64,000 nucleotides of DNA from Lethocerus indicus (Eukaryota; Arthropoda; Insecta; Hemiptera; Belostomatidae). Where the stretch lies: assembly GCA_019843655.1 (NCBI GenBank), contig JACDQD010000102.1:4287501-4351500 (forward strand), given 5' to 3'. This document shows positions 1 through 14,505 of this stretch, piece by piece (position 1 is the first letter of the stretch; every line of letters starts with the position of its first letter). The notes below the pieces were generated by a model. The model searched no databases. It was not told where the DNA came from and was given only the letters and a program-made list of their open reading frames with translations. Position numbers and translations under genes: made by a program.

Positions 1-1184
1 GGAATATGGGAAGAACAATCCTCGGGAACACGTGACCGGGCCACCTGCCCGCCGGGGACATGCGTCCACTTTACATACCGACGAAAACGTACATGACGAG
101 GGGAGGAGTATCGCCACTCTGTTGGCCGTGAAATAGAGGGAAGATTGACACCGATAGGGCGGTATAACGAGTGACACATTTATATTGTCATCGGTCCCGG
201 GGCCCGTGTTTTTGCCAATCACGCCGACGCCCTCTCCCCGGCGTTGCATGTGTTGTATTCCAGCACTGGCATTTTACTAATTCAACTCTCCGGGTCAAAC
301 AACACTCTATACTCCGGCTGTCCAACCCGGACCTGACGTGTCCCACTACTTTAACCTTCACCGGAAAAGCCCCCCCCCCGGTCGGTCCTTTTCTGCATGG
401 AAATATTCGAGTGACTGAGTCAGTCACATAGAAAGCAACGCTCGAAGATAAATTTGCCTAGAGTACAACATAACCTAAATATTATTTCAGTACTTTCCGA
501 TTTGAGTATAATAAAAATTGTAAACTCACTCTCGCGAATAGCGTTTTAGGAAAAATAGACATTATTTCTATACTAGGAACTGATTAACATTGACACAAAA
601 ATAACAAACAGTGCTTTCTTATAGCTAGAGCACGTGAACAAGACACAAAAGAATGATTTTTCTAAAGCATTATGGTGACTCGAATACATACTTTCGCATT
701 GTTTTTTCTTGAATTGTGTCTTTTGCCCTTAAAGAAACGTGCCCCGTTTCATGTAGTCATCCAGGAAACTACTCCCGCTTCCATTTCGAGAACATTTGCG
801 AACTGGTTCTAAATGATATAATTTTCCTGGCTTGAAAGCGGACGTTCAAAAATAAAACCCTTAATTAAGTAGTCCGCTTCTTTTGATATAACGCCAGATA
901 TTTTGGCAGACCTTCAGACCCCGCAGAGGCCTTAATGCCGCCCTTTCGTTGACACCGAGTGGGTCACGACCGTTACCCTTTGTGATCCTGGTCGGATAGA
1001 GGCAGTGTTCAATTTAACCAACTGGCCGGCGGTTAACACCCGTCCAAACGCCACGATCCTAATCTCTCGGATATTTATAAATGCACAGTTGAGTTTCTGA
1101 TCCAGAACAAAAAAAAGATCAGGCGTGTCCTCCTACAACCGACCCGCCGGTCGGCTTAAACAGCAGCGCAGAATCGTTCTGACC

Positions 1185-1220
1185 TATATATAAAGCCGGG
1201 CCGCTCGGACACTCAGATCT
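1185..1220 (+). promoter_or_regulatory. Candidate TATA plus initiator core promoter
   Basis: TATATATAAAG begins at 1185 and a TCAGATC initiator-like sequence places an A at 1215, exactly 30 bases downstream of the first T of the TATA box. That is the normal insect TATA-to-start spacing. No downstream promoter element of RGWYVT type is seen at +28 to +33. No convincing protein starts downstream, so a transcript from here would be non-coding, or a 5' leader spliced into the exon at 7260. The call rests on motif match and spacing only. Confidence 0.35.
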
Positions 1221-1718
1221 GATCCGATGTTATCGCGACGTTTTGTTACTAACTGGAGTCTCCGTTAAGGACCTTGACCGTTGTTGGGACAAGGGCACAC
1301 CGATACTTTCCATACTTTGTGTGTGTGTGGGTGTTCGTTGCGTTGTGTGTCGGCAACATGTAGAATACCGCTCGCGTCGAAATCATTCAACGAAATCTTG
1401 TTGTGTACATTAAAAGGAAAAATCTAGAGCCAAAATAAAAAGAACTACCCTACATGAAACAGAGGTGGATTAATTTGTTCTACAAATCGCGTTGTTCCTT
1501 GATTTTGAAATACTATAGTGCAAAAATTAAAATTTGTCTGTGTCCACCTAACGTAGGAAGGATTTCACCGGTTTATTAGGGATGCTGAAGAGGATAATTT
1601 TTTGTTCTAGAAGTTCTAGAAGTTGTCTAGAAAGGGAGTTGATGAACAAATTCCGTATCGTTCGTGTAAGAAACAGTTCCTAAATAATAAATGCAACAAC
1701 CTGAAGGCTCGCATTTTT

Positions 1719-1740
1719 AAAACATTTTTAAAAATGTTTT
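1719..1740. repeat. Perfect 22-bp AT palindrome
   Basis: AAAACATTTTT is followed directly by its reverse complement AAAAATGTTTT with no spacer. It lies in AT-rich DNA and may be chance or a cruciform-prone site; no function is assigned. Confidence 0.6.
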
Positions 1741-4722
1741 TTATATTTCTTATTTTATATTTTTACATTTATTTTGGGGGTTATCTCGTCGTAAATACAA
1801 CAAGTTAAAATTAAAATTAAGTTTCGGAAAATATTCCTTTTCTAGATAACAATTTTATCCTCGTTCAGGATAAAAATGACAAAGTTTGAACCGAGGAGTT
1901 GAACCAGTTCTGAATTTATAATATCCTCGGACTGTTTTTTTAAATGTACATTAATCGTTCTGTCATTTGCTAATAACTGTAATTAAAGTACGTCGTTATT
2001 AATCTGACGACAGTTCCGAACATAAAGTTGCCCGGGAAGAGTGGACCCTGCGGTCCACCACACGCCCGAAGGTCTCGAACTCAGCTCGATTGTTAAAGGT
2101 TATATTGCGCATAACCGAAGTGTCTAATCGAGGCCATTAGACTCCATACATGGATATATTATTTTATGTGTTGAGTTGAGCTCGTAACTCTCAGCGAATA
2201 ATTACTCGGCAGTAGTCCGCCGGTCGGAAATTAAAGACTGTATCAAAACTTGCGTACAATACAATTAATCACATTTCTGTGGAATTTCTGCTTGTGACTG
2301 ACAACAAACATAAGTTGATATTTATCTAATGATTCGCCTAAAATTGAATTCTCGACTTTAATTGACTTATTCTGAATATACTGCCTAATCGAAAACAAGA
2401 TAATTAAAACGATAAGAACAGAGGGCCATGGGGGGGACTTCGTCGGCGTGACCAATTTAAAATTCACTGATGCGAAATTACCTCGATAGTTTTCTACCCC
2501 GAAAAGACGTATTGTTCAAGCTTACCGTTATAACTCATCGCTGCAGAATGAAGTAGTTCCAGGCGGCAATGAATTACACCCGGGTCAGCGCTGTGAATCC
2601 AGGGGTCATATGTGACCATCCGTCTCACCGCGAACGAAAACTGAAACAAAACCGCCGTCTTATTACTACACCATGATGATATCTGAATACAAAAATTAAT
2701 GTTAAATATTTATTTAAGTGTTTAAAAAGTACTGGCATTGCATTACTTGTAATCTAAATGACTCAAAAAATGGAGTGTCGTAGTGAGTGAAACCGCATAA
2801 GTTAAAATGAAATAAATTTATTAACATTGGATTTAACTGTTATTATCTCTTTACTGTTTTCATTGTACTATTCCCGCTGATGGTGAACAGGTATCGAGTT
2901 TCAATTAACGACTGTGGTAAAAAGCCGCGGGCCACCCTGCGCTTTCTACGCCGCAAATTTCATATTCACCGAGGAGGTATACGTGCCGGGGAACACCCGG
3001 CGCTATCCGAGGCCGCCATCGGCCGGTAGTCGCGTAGGGGGTTGTCCTCTAGTTAGAATTTCTATTTTCTCCCTTCTTTTTTCCCGTTTATTTTCTTTTC
3101 CTCTTATTCTCCTCTTCCTCTCGTTCCTTTTTGCTGGGCCGAGTGTTGCCGAGCTCTCGGGTCGTGACTCCAACAAAGGGACAAGAGCCGGAGAACAATG
3201 GGTCCGGGTGGACCGGGTTCACCACCATAGTGCACACACATAACACGGCCCCGGCCTTACCATAATTACTCTGTAGGCTTTGTTTCGCGCGCAGCCTCCC
3301 GCGTGAAGATAGAATCGATGGGAACCCGATCGCTTTGTTTTAATTCATTGTAGGATGCAAAAATCGTGCTTAAAACAACGCGCTGAGGACAACTCGCATT
3401 ATAGGAAAACCAAAGGGGTAATTTAAGAAAAGTGCGCAAATAAGATTTGGGCGATCGAATCAAATCAAACCTGCTCGTTCTAATCGCGTTTTCTTCAAGA
3501 ACAAGTTTCTCCTACATATTTACTCTCCGATTTTACCTCCAATTATATACAGTATTGTATATTATTGGTATAGTTGATTTATTATTTATTTGATAGAATT
3601 AAAATTAGAGAATGTTCATAGTATAATTAATTTCAGTGACACACGATGAATAGACATTTCAATATTGTTATTGGGTTTTTATTTTACCTGGAATATATTG
3701 TCAATGATTTTTTTTACATGTAAGTGAAATTTTACTTTAAAAAAATTACTTTTTTGGAGGTGCTGTACATATAAATGTCAAAGGATGCTCTTCGATTTAT
3801 CCATTAGATTTCACTGGATCGTATCTTATAAATATATATTACCCCCGTGTCAATCATGAGAGCAGCCGATGACCCTGACTGGGCGGTCGAATTGTGAGAG
3901 GTTCCAAGTAAAGGTTGTCCCCCTAATTACGATATAATCGCCTTTAAGGTCAAACAACATACTCTTATATCTTACTCTCTATCTAGGGTCAACAGATCTA
4001 ATTTTCCGCCAAACTTTTTCTTCACTTACATCGGCTTTGACTGTTCTTATTTATTCTCAGTTTAGATCACCTTGTGTAATCAACTTAATCCATATAGTTT
4101 AATCTGCATTTCTCTTTTGAGAGAACATGCCATTTATATTCCTTCGGGCATTAGTAATTAATGGATTTTATTTAAACTTGAAACAATAAAAGGTAATGGT
4201 TGATTAAAAATTATTAAATATTGCGCCGATACATCCATTAATTTTTATGCCGATTCAATTTTAAAATAATAGTGATACATAGTGAAAAGGTACCAACATT
4301 GTATATATTATACATTAGCTATTGCTGATGTATACTGGTAGATAAGTAAGAATACTGACTTGATTCCACACATAATAACGCTATAGGAGAAAGCTTAATT
4401 GTCGGGGGTACCACATTCACTCAGAAACGGTATTAGGTAAACGGTAAATAAACGGGCGGGTTCATCGGCGGGTATTGCACTCTTCTCCCCCTCTCTTAGC
4501 GAGGGCTCCCTCTCATCTCGATTGTTATTTCTTAATTTGTGCCGGGTTCACGATCACCGGCAGTGGCGCGGGGGTGGCCGACAATTTCCTGAAACTAATT
4601 CTTCAAAAGCGGCCAATAAACGAAGTGGGTTAGTAGCGAATATAAGATAGGGATCGGATCACGAGTTAAATAGAAAGCGTGATGTCGGGGAGCGCTCGGT
4701 TCGGTTCATATTGTTCGGTGTT

Positions 4723-4752
4723 GGCGGCAGCGGCGGCGGCGGCGGCGGCGGC
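4723..4752 (+). repeat. (GGC)n trinucleotide run
   Basis: There are ten near-perfect GGC units, with one interrupting CAG-like step near the start. The run lies just upstream of the first copy of the duplicated module. It is not within a supported reading frame, so it is read as a GC-rich regulatory island component rather than a glycine tract. Confidence 0.75.
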
Positions 4753-4779
4753 TCCTCTTGTGTAACGGAGTCGGCCCCT

Positions 4780-4924
4780 TTGTTAATAACATTATGAAGA
4801 AATACGCCCCCGATGTTTGATTTATCGGGGGCTCGAATTTACACGCACGAGACCGCTCACGCCCCCACGGCGGCGGATCCCCGCCGGTCTACGCCGTATT
4901 AACGACTTTGTCTTAATTATTTGG
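4780..4924 (+). repeat. Duplicated non-coding module, copy 1
   Basis: The shared blocks in order are TTGTTAAT, TTATGAAGAAAT, a GCCCCCG block followed by TGTTTGATTTA, and a TAATTATTT block near 4914. All four recur in the same order and strand at 5480-5594. The copies are diverged between the blocks, which looks like an old local duplication whose retained parts are short binding-site-sized segments. Confidence 0.55.
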
Positions 4925-5479
4925 CGGGCCTTAATTGAAATTCCGATCGAATTAAGTCAAAAATCGGAGCCGGAGAGGGAGATAAAGCCGGTTTCATGTT
5001 ATATAGGCCGAGCGAGAAACGAATTGGCGTTGACAAATGTTGGGGAGATCGAACCCATTTCGGGCATTTATAACTGACACCATAATTGATTTAAATCCAT
5101 ATTGAGAGGCTCATAGGATGGAGATAAGTTATAACGTAATTAAAAAAGGTTTCTCGTTATAAGGTACACACTGCGAAATCCTTGTAACTGATTTCTGTTG
5201 CCGGTCGTTCTTCATCGGAAGGACAAATGGCTCGCTGGCAGTATACGTTCATTTCTCTGTCCGGCAGGCGTCGAAGGACTCTCGTCACGCCGTGTCATAA
5301 AGAGGCGGATGATTGCCGCTCGAATGGAATTCCTCGGCGCCAATAAAATGTTTGAGGAAGAATTGCTTTTTCCTCGACTCTCCGTTGGGGTCCTTGGCGT
5401 GTGCGATATTGTTCGGTGGCGGGAGGTTACGAAAGACCGCGGCCGGGTTGGCGTTATCTGAGCGTTCCATCTGACTGTG

Positions 5480-5594
5480 TTGTTAATGGCGTTATGAAGA
5501 AATCGGAGCCCCCCGCCCCCGCTGTTTGATTTAGGGACACCGCCGGCGCCGCCCCCGCCCGCCCGAGGTCGCCCACTGCCCACCCTAATTATTT
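5480..5594 (+). repeat. Duplicated non-coding module, copy 2
   Basis: This is the second copy of the module at 4780-4924: TTGTTAAT at 5480, TTATGAAGAAAT at 5492, a C-rich block, TGTTTGATTTA at about 5523, and TAATTATTT near 5586. Spacing between the blocks differs by some tens of bases from copy 1. The segment is GC-rich, like copy 1. Confidence 0.55.
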
Positions 5595-7252
5595 TTGGCC
5601 TCTTACGCATAAAATTGCGCCGCTATATCTTTTCAAAGCAACTAGGCCATGTTGTAAATACCGTTCGTTCTAAACCCTAGAACGAGTCGAGCCTCGTGAA
5701 ATTACGCCACTGTTCACCTCTGCCGTAAGGAAATAGGTTTTCTAACCGTACAAATAATTGAATCTGCCGAGGGATGATAAATTTTATTTACAAAAAGAAC
5801 GCAAGACGCATTTTGAAAAACTAGGTTTAAATAACTAAGGAATAAGTCTTAAAGAAAATTGGGTTAAAAACATTTTTGAGACAAAAATTGATATCTTAAT
5901 TTTGTCCTTTCCTCACGATCTCTCTTCTATAGGAGAAAACATATTTATTAATATCACCGTATGTCTTATAAACGGAGCTCAGGGTATTCGCAGAAAGTTG
6001 TTTTCCGAGGAAACCACTACTTCTGAACAAGTGAATCCCCTCTGCGAGAAAGAAAACACACATTGATGGAGTTCCTTGCTCGGAAACGAGGAAAAGTATC
6101 CCCAACGAAGATTCGAAAGGCGGAACGAACGGCAAGAATGAGCCCAGAATATAGAGGAAATAAATTAGTTCGGCTGTTAATTTGAAAGATCCAGGCGCCA
6201 GGCAGCATGAGAGCGAAACTTTCAATCATGTCAAATAGCCGAACGAATAAAAAAAGAACGGAGCGAAGGAACGGTCATAATACAAGTTTTATGTCGCTTC
6301 TAGTGCAATGAGTGAATTGTATGGGTTATGTCTGTTACGTCCATCCTCTGCATCGTGAATTATTGATTACGCAAAAGTTAAAACTTTAAACAATCGTTAT
6401 AAAGAGGCATTTTCGCAATTGTGCAATCTTCCATTTAATGGTATAACGACAATTTCATCTCAACCCGTAATTATAGTGAGGTGGGACGAAAGACGGGGTG
6501 AAAGGAGGGACGCCGAAATAGGATAACCTTGTTAGAACATTGGTGACGCGGCGGTGCCGAGTAGATATTACAATTCATAAGAAAATTATATACACGAACA
6601 GCGGACTCCCGGAGCAGGGAGTTTGTCTTACGCCTCCCGGTAATGCTATACCGTTGATTGCTTAATGGGACCAAATTAATGTGTAACAGACAAGTTGAAC
6701 TGGTACCGCTTTAGTCATTTAGGTTGGAACGTATATTCAGCCGGCTCCACAAGGGCATTTCTAATTTCTAATCGCAGATGGATTTCATAAAATTAGTATT
6801 GTTAATACATCTCGTATTTAAAGGAACTCGACGCATTCATTTATGCCACCTGTAATTGAAAAATCATCTATCCATGAAACGCCCTTTCTCGCAATAGAAT
6901 TTATATAGATATTTATTTAATATGGTCTAGGTTTTGGTCTACAAATTCGATTTACCAATTGGCAGGTTCCGGCGCCAGAGTGTTTCCTCTTGTGTGATCC
7001 CCTTGGTCGCCAATGAGCAGATGAACACCATTCTTATAGACTGCGGTTTTGCCTTTACTTCCTCACTTACTGTCTTTGTCTGTAGTTTCAGATTGTAATT
7101 TCGGAAACTGCGTTGTAGAAAAGAGTCCGTATTAAATTAAACCCATCCGGAAAGTTAGTGCTGGTGCGGCCGCTCTGTTGCTGTCTTGCCATTTCAAACT
7201 CCCTTTCCATTTATCTCTGAAGCGTGTGTCATAATTGTCTATTTTCTGATAA

Positions 7253-7489
<237 letters not shown>

Positions 7490-10400
7490 TAGTTTGGAAA
7501 GCATGTCTGGACCCATTGTCTGACTACTGTCTTAATAGGCCCTGAAAAGAGTGATATTCGTCATCACCGAAGCTTTGAAGAACTTGATTTCATCTACGCG
7601 AATGTTTTATGAAACCATCCTAGTCTTAAGGAAATATTGAGTCCTCAGTAGCTTAATTTCGAAATGTTGGCGGTGTATAAAGGTTCAGTATGAAGTTCTT
7701 TTAGGTTATATCTATGAGCGGTCAAACAATAAATGAATTTTGATTCTATCCCCTTTAAAATTCTAGTATTTCATTTTCTCACTGTAGGGTTGACAAATGT
7801 ACATTCATACCGAAACGATATAGTTACGATAGTCTGAAAGAGGAAACAGATTTTAATAGTTTTATCACTTTCGTACATAATCGGTCCTATTAAACCACAG
7901 GAAGGAAACTCAACTTACTAAAGCAATCTCGTCGTGATTCGGTTACGGAACAATTCAATTGCCAGTACGGGCGGGGTTTAGAACAATAGCGGAGTTTTCT
8001 ATAAGTCGTAGATTATCGAGATAGCTATAATTTGTTAAGATTTCTAAGATACGGGGGTGAAGATAACGATGCAATTATAAGCCACCGAGAGAGCTCTAAC
8101 ACCAATTATGAAAAATCAAATTATATCCTGAATCTTAAAGGAAGCGCTGAGAGAAGAGGAGTTCATCAACCAAGCAGCGGATTCAATCCAACCCTCGGAG
8201 AACTAAACTTTTAATTCGGTTATTGAACAAGCACTTTAGATCTCGCCGAACTGGCACTTCAGATCACGCCGTCGTTTATTGTGAAATATTTAGAGAGTTA
8301 CGGCTGTTGGGATGACAAATGAACATTTTTTAAAACATGTAATGCCTCGAGAGTAATCGCTATAAAACAGGAACGAGTCGGTTCGTAAACTTGCGAAACG
8401 TATAATGAACTCAGAGCAACATTTAAAAAGATTTCCGACCCGAGTTCAGTCACTAACGGTTTAAATGACGCTTCTCATTGTCCCATTATACATTCCGCCC
8501 ACGGGCACGCTCCAGTCATCTGGATAAAGGTCAAAAGGTTGTCAAGTTAACCAACAAATAAGTTTTAGGTTAGAAGGAAAAAAATTCCTGCGCACAGTTC
8601 AACTATAAATGGTCTTTGCAGAGTTAATGTCATGGATCTCTTAATGCTGTTATAATGCAATTTAAGGACAAATGTTAGGCTGACAAATATAGCTAATTAG
8701 GTAAAATATGTTTACCTCTTATTCCCACCACGAGGACCCAATGACTTAAACTGGACTTCGTATAACGCGCTACTAAGTTTAACGTGCTATTTATACAGCA
8801 TACCTCTGACCCTAAATAACGCCGTTCGAATATTTGTTGGAATATTATCGGGAGGGGGCAGCGGACAGTTCAACTATGCCGAGTAGCAGGGCCGTAAAGG
8901 GCACCGAGGAATGTCGGTAACAATTGGGCGACTACACGCCCACCTCACAGGGGTCTGCAGCGAGTTTCACGAAATATTTTATTCTATTTCTATTGTTATT
9001 TATTCGTTAAACATTCGAATCGTAAGCATCGCAGTTAATAATTTACTTCGTAGCTTAGATAAGACAGTTTTTCAATACTGCTTAAATTGTTTAATATAAA
9101 CTCCTCAATAACACTGATTCGATGTTTATTTTAATGTATCCAATCTCGACATTTACCAATATCCGGATTAAAACGCTGACGCTTCACTGTCTTCTTCCTG
9201 ACAGAGCATAGGAAATGTAAAATGTGATATTATTTCTGTCAAAGAATTGTCTATTGATTATACGATAGTCACGTTATTATGAAAAAAAAAATTGTTGGGT
9301 GCATTGAAATTCTGCCGCACATATTTGAGGTGTCCTGCGACTTGGTGGCCCTGGCAGGCCTACGAGTGAACAATCTCTCACTTCCAGCGTCGGCACGTAA
9401 GGTTAAATGTGACGCACAAGATTCCGTGATCACCAAGACCCTATTCTATTCGCAGCGACCGCACGACGACTCACTTACTCACAGTCCTCAATTTTTGGAA
9501 TTAAATTATGATTGATTTGTATTTTAGCAAAATGGCGTCGAACCTTACTTTATTAAATTACGGCCAAAAGTGGTGATATTACCCAGTGATTTTCTAGTCT
9601 AACTCCTATGAGGTCTTAATTTTTATTTATATTTCGGCTTCTCGCCCTAGGTAGTAGCATTCCAATCAGTATTAAGATATTTAGGTATGTCACTCACCAA
9701 TTAAGTATAATGTACTAGCAATGACAGGGCTGACAGTGTAGGAAATAGAAATTTCATTCAAATGTCCAATTTCATTAGGATAAACAAAACAAAAACCTTA
9801 AATTTAAGGGAATTTTCTTCTTTAATATTCGGCCACATCTTTTGACGCATATCTATAAATAACCATATATTCTAGTAATGCTCTTAGAATTATATTTCAT
9901 CTAATGTCGACTTCAGTTGAACGAATGTTTATTATATATCAAATTAATTATTTATCGGTAATATTGAGTAACGCGAAGCACATAAATCGACTCCTGCCCT
10001 TAATAAAAACAACTAAAACATAATGTATTAATTTCAAAGGTATAAATTATATGTTTAATATAATAAAACAAATCGGGATAGCATTTCCTTAGATCGCAAG
10101 TTGTCCGGACCAAGAAGGCAACTTTATTTATTATAAAGCGGCTCTTCCCTCACAAGTCGTCTGAGTGACGGTGACCATACTGGATGACTGACGGTCTTGT
10201 AAAGGATTACTTCGGGTCAAGTCGAGACTTATACGTCTTTAATAGCGGTTCGAATAGGACCTGTCAGCGTTTACCCCGTCTGCAAGTAGAATCTAAACGA
10301 AGTCGCATTTATACGATCCAGTCAATCTTATTATTACTGGTAATAATGGAATGTACCGTGCAACATTTTAGATTTATATTCACTTATTTCTGCCATAATA

Positions 10401-10585
10401 TTACGATTATATTTCGCGCTAGTATTTTAATTTTGTCGTGCGTTACTCTCAATATTGCTGCAAACACAAGATTTAAAAGTTTCTATTTAATATAAGTGTT
10501 TGTTCACCCTCCGTCCGTTGTACCGCAGCTGTCGTAAGGATAAAATTGTCCCAAGAACAGCAGAGGATCAGTATAGTGCCTGATA

Positions 10586-11913
10586 TTCCCACGGGGGAAG
10601 CCGGTCCGATGGCTTTCGAGTGGTACCTGTTTGACCGATAGTCGGATACCGGTTCTTTTTAGAATTTCGTTCCCAATTCCCTTTCGGAGCCTGTGCGCGT
10701 GTGTGAGAGTGTTTGTGTCAGTATGCTTGCAGTCGACCTCTGACCCCAAGCCGCTGCGGCCCGTTTCCCGACCGGGGCCCCACCACAACCGGACTTACCT
10801 TACTTAATGCCGAAACCTTGAACAAGTTATTATAATTTTGTTTCGCCCCTCGATTCCTGTTCATTATAATACATAATATGCTGGCGCGGGATAGCATTTT
10901 TTCCCACACTCTTTCGGGAAATTTTCTAAATGAAAATTCGGCAACGGACTTTCGAAAAAGAAAAGCCGAACTCTGCACAACATCTGCCTACGCTTTAGCG
11001 TTAAAGTCAGACTTCTTGAAAACACAAATCACTTAAACTTCAAGTTAGCGATGCTTTTTTTAGGGTGACTGCACATATTACATGCCCAAAGGAGGGCTCC
11101 CACCGATAATAAATACCCGAGGCAGAGGTCGGAGAATCCCTGGGCCTGCCTCCCGGTCATCTGTCATGGTTTAAAGGTCCCCATCACTTTTACAAGACCT
11201 CACCTCATTTATCATTTCAAGTTTTACGAACGGCCCACCGTTATAAATCACAGTCTTCAGTACGCACTCCTGGCCGATTATCGAAGTTTTACCTTATCCA
11301 ATAAGGAATCCACGTTGAAATAAATGCTTCGGGTGGTTTAGGCACAATGTTTTGAAAATCAGAATTGAATCTTTGACGATCATGGATTATTCATAACAGT
11401 TTAAACTACTTCATGAAGTAGATGCGTGTGAATATACTTTCATAAAAGTAGACATGGTTTAAATAATAGCTAAATTTGATTAATATCGAGCCTTTTTTAA
11501 GGACCTAACCAATTCGAAATATAGATGAGTCACTGTAATGCTGGATGACGGAATTGGTTCATTTACATTTTCAACTATTCAACAGTCTACCGTTAAAAGC
11601 TTCCCACCGGGTTATTATATGGTAATGTCAGCGCTATTAAACAACAAAGGGCACCGGACAAATATGAGGCATTCTCGAAAACCGTATTTACGTTCCGTAG
11701 TTCACCTCTAATCAATAGAAGGTTAGGTTATACTAGCGCAGCCCGTTCCTTCGGGTGTAGCAGATATGGCCTAAAATCGCGGAGAGATGCGGAGCCGAGG
11801 TAGAGTGCAATAAAGATAACAGTCGGGGCAGAAACAAGACTGCTGGCAATATGGGGACTGAATTCCATCTCGCGCACTAATCTCTTATATCTTATGATCA
11901 TAGCCGTGGGAAC
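10586..11913. promoter_or_regulatory. Cluster of Su(H)/CSL-type sites
   Basis: Three matches to YGTGGGAA occur: TTCCCACG at 10586-10593 (minus), TTCCCACA near 10897-10905 (minus) and CGTGGGAA at 11905-11912 (plus). A fourth, weaker GTGGGAA core is near 11602 (minus). YGTGGGAA is the high-affinity site of Suppressor of Hairless, the DNA-binding effector of Notch signalling. Function here is inferred from motif density only. Confidence 0.35.
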
Positions 11914-14446
11914 AGAAAAGGCTCCGTCGAGATTGAGATAGCCAAGGGTGGGGGCAACGCTTTTCGCTTCCCGCTTCGGGGTTGCCTCAAATGTGTTCAC
12001 GACCCGTGTAATCCATTTTCTCCAATCAATTAGACGCCTTCTTCTGAATGCCGCAATTAACCGCCCTTCCTTCTCTCTTCCCCAGTCTTAAATGGTTTAT
12101 CCCCACGGTCTCTGACCCCCGGCGCGAGTGGGTCACTATTTGCTGAGCACTTTTATGATTAGATTTTATATTGCATCGCTGAATTAAAGATGAGCCAATG
12201 ATAAATACAAAAACTTTTCGGTAATTTTCACTCATTTCAAAAATACCGAACTTCGGAAAGTATCTATCTTCATACATCCGATATCGCTTCCACATTTTGT
12301 TTTACTATTACTTATTGAGTTAACCATAATATTTGACATTTGTTCTCGCCAGCGTTACCTCTGTAGGTCAAGACAGTGTTTCTAAATACTTTGTACCTTT
12401 ATGTTTATTATTGAATATTTTACTTGCAGCGCTGTTAAGTCGGGCATAAAGCAGGGTAGACTTGAACTGTCAACGAGGCGTACTACCCGGTTTAATTGTA
12501 CGCATAATTCTTCGTCGACCTTTGACGCGTACTCATTAACCCGTCCCTCCTCCTCGGGTTCCCCCAATTGCTGTGTCGCCGCCCGTAAAATCGAGATTAC
12601 CTCGGGGGCCGGGGCCCCGGTACCGTTCTCTTTAATTGGCGCTCGCCTCGCCGGCGGAATATATTTAATTATTTGTATAATAAAGCACGGTGCTATTACG
12701 GGCCTCGGTTAAAAGTATAATAATGACGACATTAACTGTAGGTCCTCCTCACGGTCCCCCCCTCGCCCTTTTAGTTAGCCTGTTTAACAGACTAGAAAGC
12801 ACACGCACTCCTCGTGGCCGGCACCGCACTCTAATTACACGCTTCCCTATACGCCGAGTATAATTTAGCAAGTATAATGGACCGAGACTTGTTTTTTTTT
12901 CTAATTGCTCTGATTTATCGCCACATTTTTACGGTGCGCCCTGTTCGTTCCCTTTAGACTCCAGGATGCGGGCCCTACTCGCCTTTCCACGGGGTTTCCA
13001 AGGGTTAACCTTTTTCCTCTAGATAATTCATGTTCATCAAATTATACCTGTTGAAATGCTTTATTGCACGACTATCCATTTCTGGAATTAACAGGAAATT
13101 CCAATTTATTGTAATTCCAGGAATGGAATAAAAACAAACAAGTGGTTTCATACTCTATTCTCTTATAGAAACTATAAGTAATGTAACGGTTTTATTAATA
13201 AAAATAAGTTCTCAAGGTTAAGTGTATAAGTTTATTGTGTACATATAAATTTCATAGTTTAATCTGCTCCTATTTGTATTCATGATAGATAATTAGAAAA
13301 GAAAACATTTCATTTTGAAAATATTATGAAATTCGTGTGGTTTACTATCGTTCAATTGGACTATACAAGTCTATCTCACAACGGAATGCAAATAGAGTCT
13401 CGAACCTTAAAGGCAAGAAATAGTTCGTACGCGTAATGAGATTCTGGAAGGAACTTGACCGAATTTAAGACTGGACACGAGTCCGAGTCGCGCAATTAAC
13501 ATTCTTCGTTTTAAGATCATCAGGCCTCTATGTAGAGGCCGCATTCAGAAAGAAGACAGCGGAGAAGAATTCCAAGAACTATGTCGATAAGCGCAAATTC
13601 TTGTCGACCGCGTCGACTCAAATGAAAGAATTTATTTATTCTAAGATTTAAGGACGATTGCGGCCCAAGTATAGGCAAAGCCTTATAAGTGGGGGGATCC
13701 ATTTTTTTGAGCAAATCTTCGATTCTGCAGGGACGACCAATAAGGCCCCGGACAATCGCGAGGCGAACACTGGCACCTCCCGCGTCACGAATCAATTTAA
13801 TTCGGTGGACCGTGCATAAAGCAGCATTGAGCAAAACCGCTGTATCGATGGCCGACAGCCCATATCCGGCGAATCCAAACACTGGGGCATAAAAAGTCTG
13901 TCGAACTTTCGTCCAACAGAAAGGGCTTCACCAGATCGTATAGAATTTATGCGAAATCGTTATTATAATTCCTAGCGTTTCTTTCCTGATCACCTTTGGC
14001 CAGTTACGAAATGAACAGTAGTAATCTCCGCGTGTGATTCATCTGAATTGAGAAGAATAATCTTCCGCCTAGACTAAAAGATGATTTAAAAGTCTCGGCA
14101 ATCCATATCTTATGAATGATTATTCAATACTCAAATAAGGTGGATAGGACTTCTATTATCTTGGGATATAGGTTCTTGTTGTACAGTCGGGAAAATTAAA
14201 GACAACGGGAACAGATCGAAAAGAATTTTTTAAATCTCTCAATGCTATATAATTTGCAGAACCATAAAAATAATCACGACTAACAGGTGTGGAAATAAAT
14301 TGTATAAAAGTTATAATTAATATAAAATTAGATATAGATCTAATCAATAAGTAGAACCAGGTTGCGGCCTGTATTACTGTAATGCCTGTGGTATCTAACC
14401 TTGGGGTCCACGTTGGGCCGTCGGTATTGCCCCTATGACCTTCGCC

Positions 14447-14505
14447 ACTCACACACACACGCACACACAGCCAAGATACGCTTATATACACACTCACTCA
14501 CACTA
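14447..14505 (+). repeat. CA-rich microsatellite
   Basis: This is an imperfect (CA)n tract broken by CG, GCC and TATA steps. It is ordinary simple sequence in intron DNA. Confidence 0.7.
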
